Source of the DNA: Podocnemis expansa | Taxonomy: Eukaryota; Chordata; Testudines; Podocnemididae | Length of the DNA: 64,000 nucleotides | Reading direction: 5' to 3' | Assembly: GCA_007922195.1 (NCBI GenBank) | Contig: ML682128.1 | Span: forward strand, 634,168 to 698,167 | Shown: piece by piece, positions 49,901-61,900 of the stretch | Numbering within the stretch: position 1 is the first letter of the stretch | How the letters are laid out: every line of letters begins with the position of its first letter | Position numbers and translations under genes: made by a program | The notes under the pieces: model-generated | Told to the model about the DNA's origin: nothing | The model's database searches: none | Seen by the model: the letters and a program-made list of their open reading frames with translations, nothing else

Positions 49901-52900
49901 TCCTTAGGACCACCTCCGGACCCCTCTGCCATATGGCTACCCCTCCACTGTGGGGGGGATGGGCCACCCCCCCTCCCAGGAGCAGCGTTGGCTGACAAAG
50001 GTGCACGGGGCGGCCGCCCCCCCCCCCCCGGGAGCAGTGCCAGCCAACAGGTGAGCAAGAGGTAGCTGCCCCACCTCCCTGAAACAGCGCCAGCTGGCTA
50101 GGGAGCAAGGGGAACCACCCCCACCCCGAAGCACTGCTGACCTGCTGGAGCACTCAGGGCAGCCACTCCCCTCCCCCCAGGAGCAAGGAACAGCCACCCC
50201 CTCCTGGGAGCAGTGCTGGCCAGGTGCAGAGCATGATGCAGCAGCCCCCACTCCACAGCAGCACCGGTACCATAATCCAGTAGCTGTGGGTCACAACCTG
50301 CACATTGACGTCCACTGATCTAGTCCACTGTCCTGCTTTTCAACTGTGGCTAATGTCAGGTGCTTCAGAGGAAATGAACAGAACAGGTAATCAATCAAGT
50401 GATCCATCCACTTATACTCACTTGCAGCTTCTAACAAACACATGGCTAACAAACTTCAAACCATGGTTTTATATCTCTGCCCATCCTGGCTAATAGCCAC
50501 AGATGGACCTATCTTCCTATGCTCAGAACTTTCTCTTTGTATATACCACAATGAGTAACATATATTACCTACAATGGGGTAGCTGTTTTAGTCTAGTTCA
50601 GCAAAACAAACATGGAGTTCTGTGGCATTTTTAAGGACTAACCCGTTTTGTTTTTTTTTATTGCATGAGCTTTTGTGAAAGAAATCTCACCTTGTCAGAG
50701 GTTTCAAGAAAGTACCATCAGTAAATTCTCCATCTTCAAGTGCCTGACAAAGTGGGATTTCTCTCACGAAAGTTCATATTTTTAAGAAATTTGTTAGTCT
50801 TTAAAAGTGCCACAAGATTCCTTATATATTGCCTCATTACCGTATTATAACCATTAATGACTAATCTCTTTGGAATGTCTCGTATTGCTCTGTGACATAC
50901 CATTTCAAACAGAACTGCAAATAGCCCTGCAAATAGCACCATGCTAAAACACTCAAAGGGATCTCTAGTGCAGTAGTTCCCAACCTTTTCTGTGCTGTGG
51001 CACACCTTGATACCTTCAAACTTTTCGAGGCACACCACCATTAAAAACTCATGAATATTCAAATTAACTTAAACTACTTATGAATATTCACAAACCATGG
51101 CACAGTGTTTTTGAAATGCAGCTATGTAGGGTAGTAGGTGTAGCAAAGCAGGGGTGGCAAAGCAGGGGAGGTCAGGAATCATGTGCAGTGGCAGGAATGA
51201 GTGTGGGGAGCAGAGCAGCACAGGGGTGTCAAAAGAGGACAAGGGCAGCCATGTGGGGAACAGCATAAGGGTGGCAAGAGAGGAGAGAAGAAGAGTGAAC
51301 AAGAGTGGCTTTGTGGGGGTTGGGGAGGGAACCTGGGGAATGGGAGGGTAGAGGAGGGGAGCACGGCACAGCACCCACTTCCCCCTTCTCCACAGTGGCT
51401 CCCTGCCACCCAGGACAAAGTCTCACCCCACTGTTGCTCCCTCCGACCCCAGTGGGTCCCGTCCTTCCCTCCCCCATCCCCCTGCTGTCTGTGATGGACC
51501 CTCTCAGCACTGCAGGGGCCAGAACTAGGCCTCCAGCCCCCAGCTACACCCCCACATACACAGCCACCCCACCCCCCAGCTACACACACCCCCAACAACA
51601 TAGCCATCCCACAACTCCAGCTACACACCCTCTGTTACACAGCCACTCCCACCCACCTCTGCTACACACACACCTGACCCACACAACCCCCAGCAGCCCC
51701 TCCCCCCCACCCAAAGCCCTTACCTGAGCTGTTTTCAGACTGGCTGACACAAGCTGCTCGGCCCTGCTGGGAGAGATTCACACACTCCCCGCCTCCCACA
51801 GCTCTCTGCTGCCTGGGCTTACGGAGGAGCAGGGTTTAAGGTGGAGCCACTGGAACTCTGCAGTTTTCCAGCTGCTCCTGCTATTCTTAGGAGGACCGCT
51901 GGAACTGCGCATTCCAGTGCCTTCCTCTATTTTAGGCGGGCCAGAACCCTGACTGCCTAAAAATAGGGGGCCCTGGAACTGTGTTCCAATGCCTTCCCCC
52001 TTACTTTAACCCCTGCCTTTTCCTAGCCCTGCACAGCCGATGTGACTGGGCTGAGCAGCGAGGGAACTTTAATTCCAGTTCTCGGGGATGCTCGTGGCAC
52101 ACTTTGGGAGTGCTGTGGCACACTGGTTGGGAACCACTGCTCTAGTGCACACCAACAGAGTCTACACAGACCAATTAACATGTGATATCTTAGTGCTCTT
52201 TAGAAAGTTCATCACATTAGTTAACAGTACTACTTTACATAGACAAGCTTTTAGAAACAAATAAACATTTTTGGTGTTTTTCCAGTATGTGTTGGATAAA
52301 TACCAAATATTATTTTTTGCTGTTGTTATATCAGAGTGTTTTATCGCTGTTTATCAGTTAAAATTGAAAATTGGAAGCCCTACAGATATTGTTACGACTC
52401 TAGGTTTTTGCACAAGTCTGAGTTATTAAATTTTGAGCAGACACTCCTAAACTCTCTAACAGACAATATATAATTAAAGTCCTGACTCTGCTTTCACTTG
52501 CACTGGTGGAATTCAGAAATAACTGAATTCCAGCTGAAGTCAATGTAGTTACATCTGCTAAGATTAAATTTAGGCCTAAGAGTCAGAAAAGAGCCTAAAA
52601 CTCACCTCCATAAAGAGTAGTGGCAATAGTTTCTTCTCCCAAATGTGGTTTCTTGGAAGAATCTGAATAATAGTTTTTCGAAGCAGCTTGTATCACGTAA
52701 CTGGAAAATGGCTGTAAGTTTTCAATAAGTACTGTATTCTCCTGAAGTTCCTGTAATTAAGAGGCAGAAGCACAAACAATAAATACTTCTTGAGGATAAA
52801 GCACTGTATCTTCAAACAATCATCCAGCAATGAAATAAGAACATCTGATTTAGCCTCATAGGAAAAAAATCATAATATTTTCTCCTAAAAGAAAATTTGG

Positions 52901-55900
52901 AGATCATGAATGATGCCTGACTGACCCCATAAGAATGTTAATGTTTCTATTTATCCACAAATCAAGTTCAACACAGGTCACTGTTCTGCAACCAACCAGT
53001 GCACCTCCATCCTGATTTTGGTGGGTCACTTCTGGGGATGAACTAGGGTGCATCAATTTTTGTGCTATTTCAATCCATGGTGTCTCTGTTGAAATTGCAA
53101 ACCTGTATTTCAGTTAATTAGTGACAAGTGCAATGATGTTTTTGTTATACTGGTACCTACCCACAAAGAAAGAGCCAAAGACTTGCAACTAATTTCATAT
53201 GGAGTACAAAAGAATCATCAAACTGTATCATTTTGTGCAGAGATAATGAAGTTCCTCCATATTAAAAATATTTTGTCACTTTCAAGGTATTATAAAAATG
53301 AGAGCTAGGGATCAGATCCCACTAACATAACTGGAAATCTTTACACTGAATTCACTAGGCAATGGCCAAGAGCTACGTACAATTAAGCTACAAAACCATA
53401 TTTTTCAGTCACTAAGCTGTAGTCTGTACTTGGGGCTCTTCTTGGTGGCAGACAATTGTCCCTGTAAGCTGCGCAGCCCACTGCAGCTCCCCAGCGCAGG
53501 GAAGGCTGCCAACCTCACACGGTTGGCAGCCAGAATCCCAGCTGAGAGCTCCTCTGGCACTGGGAGTAATTAAAACTCCCAACCAGAGACACTCTAACGG
53601 AGCATGCTCAGAATGTCTGAGCATACTCCGTTAGTGTTTCCCCAGCCAGAGGAGCTGTGGCTCAGCTGCACTGCTCCAGCAGCTGGGTAAGACTGCGGGG
53701 CAGGTTGGGCCAGCTGGGGGGTTACCAGGGGAGCAGGCTAGGGTAGGAGGAAGGGAGGCTGGCTGGGGAGGGGGCTTATAGGGAAAGTGGGGAGGGGGTG
53801 GCAGGATCGGGCCCACACAGAAGGCAGCAGGATTGGGCTCGCACAGGGGTGGGGCACTGCGCAGTGAGCAACGTGAGTTGCTCAGCTGCCTCCGGCTGTT
53901 AGGGGGAACATTGGTGGCAGTCAACCTATATTTACGCAAGCCACGTAAAATGCCTTGTATAAATGCAGGAGACTTTCTAAGCTGCCAGTACACATTTGGG
54001 AAAGCTGGCCACAAATCCCTTGTGGTCAACTTTCCCATACGTCCCCTGGCCCCCAGGACTTTCAGGGCTGACTTCTGAGAGCATAGCAGTGAGTTCAGAC
54101 TTGCTGTTGAGCACTCCCAGAAATCTGGGCTGATGGCGATGATTTTGCCACCATCAGTGAAGACATACCCTAAGAGAAGAACAGAAAAGACTACTGCAAA
54201 CAAATAAATAAAATTTAAAAAGTGAGAGCAAAAGGATAGTCATTTCCTATGATAAGCACAGCTACCACAGAGACCAAACCAAACTGGTCTCAATGGTTAT
54301 TTAAACAGATTAATAGCAGTCACAACCTACTTTGGGGCAGTAGAAATTGAAGTGAGCTTTAGCAAGGAAATGTTGAGAAAATAGAATGTCAGTCATCCTG
54401 TGTACAAATATGTTACAGAAATTCAGGGAGCCAATTATTTATGGCAAGAAGAGTCACACATAAAAGGTGGTAGGGTTTAATGGAACTGAAAATTAATACA
54501 TAATAAGCCTGTCTGAAGAAAACTGCCTAATACATGGTTTTATAATGGAATATCAAATATCTAGAACTGTCATAGAATCACCTTTTCATAGATGATACCA
54601 TGTAAGTTTTTGCTGCAAAATAGTCTTACCATTACTGTACAATGTAGGCCAGACAAACAGTGGGCTGAGCTCCTGACATCATTAGTGATTTTTCCATAGT
54701 ACACCAGGTATGTTGGAGTAGGGCAGGTTATGCCAGAGCACAGAACTTGTGTTTTGACAGCTGGTAAGTTTACTGTAAAACTGGTGTTCGTAATATTAAG
54801 AATAGTAGGCTTCTCAGCATTTGAAGTTGGAATCAAACATCCTTTATCTAGAAGGGATGGGAGGAAAAACATTTTGAAGTATAACACTAGTGGGAACCAG
54901 GGGTTAAAGTTAGCCAGAATGTGGCAGAACACCACTCTGGGGCCCACTATTTTTAGGGGTCCAGCATTCCAGGCCCCCTAAAAATAGAAAATGGAGTCAG
55001 AACACTGAATTCTGGGGCCCACCATTTAAAAATAGTAGGCCCTGGAATGCAGCATTCCAGCTCCATTTTCTATTTTTAGGGGCCAGAATGCTGAGCCCCT
55101 ACAAATAGCAAGCCCCAGAACAGAGTTCTGCTGCATTCTGGCAGGGCAGGGAGTTCTAAAAACTTCACCCCCCAAGCCTTGTCTCATTGAGCATGCTCAG
55201 AAGCTTGAGCATACTCAGTGAGACCAGGCTCTAAACCAAAGCTGAAGCCTGGGCCAGGGCCCCTCCCCATGGTGGCCAGGTAAAGGCGGGTAGGTGAGGG
55301 GGCAGGAGCTGGGCTAGGAGTAGGTGTGGGGGAGCAGGAGCTGGGGTGGGGGGGAAGTCATGTGTGGGGCAGGAGCTGGATTAGGGGGTAGGCGTTTGGT
55401 GGGCAGGAGCTGGGGTGCGTTAGGGGGCCTGGACCGGTATGAGGGGGGCCCGGACCAGCACAAGGGGGGTCTCGCCAATTTAGGAGGGTTCCGGGGCCCG
55501 CCAAATTATACTTTAAACCCAGGTGGGAACAATCCAGATGTAAGATGTGATTCTACCATAGAAACATAAATTACAATTAGCAATATTATCTTTTCCCTTG
55601 TTCGATAAATAGATAAGGGGAAAATCTAAATTTAACAGTTTGCCTTCAATTTTGCAGCCAGCAAAAGTAAAAATTTTCAGCCTAAAGTACTTCTTTATTT
55701 TCTTGAAAGTTACTCAGGGACAAATTTTTAAAGGTATTTAGGTGTATTGTTGGGCACTGCTGAAATATAGCTCCACATTAGATTTGAGTGAACTATGGTA
55801 TTAAATTGAGTTTGGATATTAGTATGAACAACAAGTCCAGTCAATTGAACCATAAAAAATATGTTCCTGAGAAAGAATTGTGTAAAACTTGTCATGAGCC

Positions 55901-58900
55901 TCCAAAATACTGGTATTATCTCATTTAAGGCTTGGGTTGAAGAAAGAGAAATAAAGTAGTTAACTGGGTACCAGGTATAGTAAATTATTGACTTACATAA
56001 CAAACTCCTTCATTTGACTAAGGTCTGATAATTGACAATGACTTCACTTGTTTGCAAACATGTATAGAAAAAGTAAATTCTTCAAGGTACCAATATGGAT
56101 CTAAGCACCCCCAGGGGTGAGATGATTTGTAAATGTTTTAAATCAAATGCTTATAAATGTTTTGTTACTATATCATACATTGCTTATTATTTAGTTTTTT
56201 AGGCATGTTTAGAGAAACTGTGGAAATACCATTAGGCCTTTGTATTTAATGAAGTCATTTATGGTTAAATTAGTGCCATGATAATACCCTGCATCAATAA
56301 TAAAAATTCCAACAGGCACCTAAATACCTTTGAAAATCTGACCCTTAATTAATACAGTGATGTCTGCAATATAGATAGACTAAATTGAACTTGCTGGTCA
56401 CAAGAGAAGAAGAGCTACAGTGCAAAGGCTAACTGATTTGCACTGATGTTTCCTTACACTAACTTTTTTCATCCCTTTGTTCACTAGCAATGTTCACACT
56501 CACTAATTAACTCTTGCAATACTACTTACAGTCATCACTCCCTGTGGTTCCACTCAGGAGAGTAGCTGTAGCTGGGCCTAAGTGGGCACAGGCTCATCTG
56601 GTTGGCAAGTAGGCCAGCCCAGCTGTGCTGCACAGTGCCCAGCAACAGTGTGAGCTTGCCTGCTACACATACTCCATGAGCAATGGCACTGCAGGGAGAC
56701 AGGTAGGTGCGTGCTGCTTTTCTTGCACACAGCTCTGGCCCCAGGCAGCTGCTGCAGGCTTTGCAAATGAGGGGCCAGGCTGCCTCTCCATCTCCCAATG
56801 CTCCAGTTTCTAGAAGCATTGTCAAGGAGCTTCTGGTCACATGATCAGAAGCAGGAGTCACCAAGCCCACCCTGGAGAGTCAGGGGCATGGCCAGAAAAT
56901 GTTGGGGGGGGAGGGCAGATTCTTTTTGAATGACGCTAGGTTCCAAAATCTTCTAAAGAGATATTGCTCACTACACAAATCCCATGCTCATGGAGTTTGT
57001 GTAGCCTCCATTATCATGATGCATTCTGACATAACGTGGCCAGTTTTAGCTTTCATTCTACCTTCTAAAATTCTAAAATCTATTCCACTGTCCTAAATCA
57101 TTTTCCTCTGAAATCTATCAACAGTTAGCTGGTGAATTTTAGGTAAATACTTTTAGAACAATTCACAACCCAAATAAATTCTTTTTAAAAAATATGTTAA
57201 AATTTTAATGACCTGCTACCTGGGTAAGGCTGCATAGCTGCGCTGTAGGCTAAGATTTGAACCTGTTCATGTATTCTTTCCTGAAAGAGGAATGTTCTGC
57301 TTCCTTTATTTGCTTGATAGATTGTTGTATAGTCCTTTTTTGCAACACTCCAGTATATAAACTGTCTGTCAACAGTCAAACTGTCAATGGTCATATCTGT
57401 AGAAAAATATTACATAGTTAACCTTCAGAATAAAAAGTAAGGGGGTAATTTTCAAAGGCAAAAAGGCAGTTAGAGATCCATTCCCCCTGGGCATCAATAT
57501 GAGTTAAGGATTTAACTCACATCTGAGTTTTTGGAAAACTCTCCTGAAAAAACACCCCTGACGTTTTCTGTCATATTTCATAAAAATAAAATATTTTCCT
57601 CATTAACAAACTGAAGATTTGAGGCCTTCTTTTCTTATCCAATTATTACTGTCAAAATTAATTACAGGAAGTGTGACTCAATGATAATAAACACCAGTCA
57701 TTAAATAATACAAAAACTGTAGCTCATCCTTCATCATTAATTAATGGAATCTCACGCTTAATGATGAGATGACCCCTCACTTCCTAGATGAGATCTTAAA
57801 CACTAGCACCTGGTCTGCTCTGCAGGGACATTACAGATCCTATAGACTGTTAAGTAATAGGACAATTTTCCCCAAGTTTCTTTGGCAAGAGTTTCCATGA
57901 TCAGGCTAAAAACTGAACCATTAATACAGAGCTAGCGATGTATTAATCATTCTATAAAACTTCTTCTACACAAAAAAACACCTTCATCACATTCAAGCCA
58001 TTCCTCTGACAGTGAGAAGGCAGATACTGAGGCCTCTAGTATCTCTCTTTGTTATGGGAAGCAGGCACACAAATCCTGTCAATAAATAAATATTTCCAAT
58101 CTTAAAACCCTTCTGTGTAATATGACAATGTGGTAAATAACAGGGCCTCCGCTGACAAGCAACAGAAGTTGATGCAGCATCATGAACAATAGTTTTGGCA
58201 AATATCCTGAAGTGTTCCTTCCCCTGCTTTGTTTAAATGGCAAATGTCTGATGAAGTGGGATTCTCTCCCATGAAGGCTCAGGCAATAAATAAATTTGTT
58301 AGTCTTTAAACGTGCCACCAGACTCCTTGTTTGAATACTCAAATATAAATTTTTCTCTGTCTTATCTTCAAAGTGGTTAATACTGTGTAGAAAATCCATG
58401 ATGACTAGTGCATTATTTTTGCTGAAAAGTAAACTCTTTCATGGAACAGCATGGAACAGACTAAGAACTAAAAAACACATCAGAGAGATCTCACCTTGAA
58501 GTTCAGGAACACTGATAACTCTCCAGCAGTGGCATCCATCTAAATCTGAGGCCCAGATTTCATCTCTTCCTTTGATAAAGAATATCTGGGATTTTTTGGA
58601 GTCAGACATATCTATAGTCATTGCTCTGCTGAGGTCTGTTTCTGTCACATTGCAACTGCAATAACTACTTCTTTGCTGATGTTGTAAAGATGTATGTCCC
58701 AAAACATGGTGCACAGTCTTATTCACAATATCATAATAAACTATCCAGCAGCCTGAATCAAAGGCCTCCATCCAGTACAAGCGACTACCAAACAAATTGA
58801 AAAGTTTACAATAGAAAACCTTGTTCCAGGCAACCTACCATATATGCAATCTTGCAGCCTTAGAATCATTAAAGTTATTGTAGTGTACATACAACAGAAT

Positions 58901-61900
58901 TCCCTCAAGTAATGTCAGGTTTTGGGGGATTTGGGGTGGGTTTTGTCTGTTTGGATTGATTTTGTTTCCTCTTTAACTGAATATTTCAAAACAGGAGTCA
59001 ACTATAACCAGAACTGCAATTTTCACATTGCAGAAAACTGTAATTCAGCTACTGACTTTCATTTTGCTCTACTATAAGTGGAATTTCATGTCAGTATAAC
59101 CATCAGTTGAAGTCTTTAAATCAAGAATGGATTTCTTTTTAAAAGATGTATTTTAGCTTAGCCAGAAGTTGCGGAAACAGAACTTCACCCAGTAATTCCC
59201 TTGGCTTGTGTTATACAGGAGGTCAGTCTAGATGACCACAGTAGTCCCTTCTGGCTCTAAAAATCTATGAATTTATTAAAATCATTGTATTTCATTTTCA
59301 TTAAAAGCAAAAGATATCAGTCATTTCCTACTATACCTTAAGAAAGGATAGGTTGAGAGAGATGATATAGTCGACTGTTGGTTACTTAGCTTTACATTCA
59401 AAGTTTTAAGGGATTTTGTCTTGAGTTCAAGATCCACAACAAATATTTGAGTTCCTTGTGATGTTTTCAAAGCAACAAAGAGGTGTCTTGCAATCCAGTC
59501 AGTTGCAAAAGCTGTGACGTTGAGGAGAAATGCATCTTTGAAAAGCTTAAGAGAAATAAGAAAACAAAATTAGTACAGCAGTTCAGAAAACAGAAATTGT
59601 CATCATGAGGGAAATACAGACATTTTGAAATTAGTTTTCTGTTTTATTTCATAACTAAAAGACAAAATATAAAAAAAACAGAATATTTTTGTCTTTTCTG
59701 ACAAAAGGAAAAACTGTCACTTCAAATTAACATTTCAACATAAAATACTGTTCTGAATTTTTGTAAATCAAAAATAAAACAAATAAATCCCATTTTGTGT
59801 TGAAATGAAATTTTATTTCAAAATGTCAATTCAAAATAAAAATTATCAAGACATCTTTTGTTGAAAAATTATTTTTTCTCATCAGCTTTGACATTTTCCA
59901 GCAAAAACTTTCAGTTTCAACAAAACCATATTTTTAAAGGAATACTTGCTGCATAAAATATTTCAACCAGCTATAACAGCTAAAGATAAAATGGATTTTC
60001 CAGACTGGACGAGGATTTTATTCTATTACTAGAAATAAAATAACTTAGTCATCTACAAGTTGCACTAGGCATCTCCTATAAGCTGGCAATAATAAAAGCA
60101 GACCAGATTATGTCTAATACTGTTTTTCACACTCTTCATCAGGTGTCTCTTTTAAGTTTTTCTACTATAATTGTGAAATAATTCATTATATAGCGGGTCC
60201 CAAAATAACAGCAAAAATATGCATATTTCACATGCTCCTTTCAGATAAGAAAATACACAATGGAATACCTGAAGCCTGGAATTATTTTGTATGTTGAGAT
60301 GAAAAAGGGTATCTTCCTGGATATAATACACTGTCTCGTCAATAGCAATGTAACAGACACCTTTCACATCTTTTGCTGAAAGACTCCAGATGGTCTGATT
60401 TCTGTCTATGTCAGTAAAGACCATCTTGTTGGCAAAAACAGTTATAAGAGTTGGAACTGGAAAAAGATCTGGATGGGAAATAATACAGAACAAGTGATTC
60501 CAAACTTGCTGACAATAGCGGTCATTCTTCATGATAAAGTCAGGTATTACACAAAAATTAACAAAGGCCTTGCACAACTTGTGTTTGCAACCACACTACC
60601 CACCAGTATATTCATATACAGTTGTGGAAAGCAAGCATATTTTTTCGATGGATTTGCACCGTGGTCATCCCCCCACTCTAAGAATCATGTTGTGTAACAA
60701 ATTCCTAGACAACTTCAGAAGACAGCTTAGCCTATAGGTCAGCTAGTGCGGTTCTAAGAAAAGCATCACAATTTACAGAGCACAGTGATTAATGCGCTAA
60801 TCACTCTGGAGTTTAATATAATTGTTGCTTACTTTCAACTAAAAGTGGACTGAGACTAAATGAATAACAATATCAACCCTTGAACTTTTATAACTGAGGG
60901 CAGTTAAGATAACATTTGTATTAGTTTCAGTGCAGTATAATGTGCTATCTAATGTGTGTATTATACTGACTTTTACTGGATGGAACATCACAGGTGCTTG
61001 CTGTTTGTGATTATATCATCCTCTGATGAACAGTGTACAAAGTGGCTGTAAGTTTTGACACTAGTAAGACATAATAGATAATCTCTGTTAGCTCAAAGGG
61101 TAAAGACTTATGATTTCTTAGGCAGGTCATGGGTTCCAGTGCTTCACACCACATGTGCTATTTAACTGGCAACGCTTCTCTGGTTTGCAGCTATGTATTT
61201 TTTTACAATTAGCCAATGAAAAGTTCAAATAATTGCTGTTGTTCATTACAGTGGGATGTGGCTAAGGCCCAGTATGTGAAATTTGCCTTCATATGGAGAA
61301 TATGAATTTGTGGTCATTTTCACAAATGGCTACCACCAATCTGAGCTATACTTGAACCATCATCCTAGTGATCATTTATATCTTATTATCAAAGACCTGT
61401 ACTACTGAGTCCACTGTGTTAACACTTGCAGTGCTAGGGGCGGTAACTTAATGGTAATACCTGATGAGTTAGCTTCTGCTATATTAGATAGTGGTCCTGG
61501 ACCTGCAGATGTGAAGGCTTGTGCCTGGCGATAAATAGAACAGGAGAAATGTTAAGTAGCAATGCCCACTCAGGCCCCCATTCAGAAAGCATGTAAGCAT
61601 ACACTTAACAATAAGAACATAAGGAGCGTCTATGACTGCTCATGTGTTTAAATTTAAATGCTTTGCTTGATCAGTGCTGGAGTAGCAGGTGGCTTCTAAA
61701 GGTGGTCTGGGCAATGATGGTTCCTAGCATGTCTACCAAACACATCTAGGTCCCCAGATAATGGAGAAAGTCTTTCCTCATTTTAGATAAGAGGTCTGGA
61801 AGCACTTCTCTGGCTGCTTCATATTGTAGTTCTCTAGAAAGCCAAACAACTTCAACCCTTGGAATAGGATACAGCAAATGCTCTGCTTTCCTGGCTCCTT

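Larger units (their letters stand above)
43654..52605 (-). other. ROS1: ROS1 intron 28
   Basis: 8.95 kb. Holds five interspersed elements: a foldback (45988-46782), a 2.25-kb hAT-like element (47414-49664), a split repeat with a hAT insertion (49849-50540 with 49883-50317), an AACAAACA repeat copy (50578-50825) and a 1.17-kb hAT-like element (50971-52139). 43660-45980 and 52150-52600 show nothing. Confidence 0.75.

Noticed and set aside
53631..54203. 190-codon minus-strand frame with hydrophobic N-terminus
   Set aside because: Crosses a foldback element and a dispersed repeat; the colinear copy at 13108-13372 does not keep the frame.
61083..61150. Functional tRNA gene
   Set aside because: A and B box-like text but unpaired stems; listed only as a degenerate repeat.
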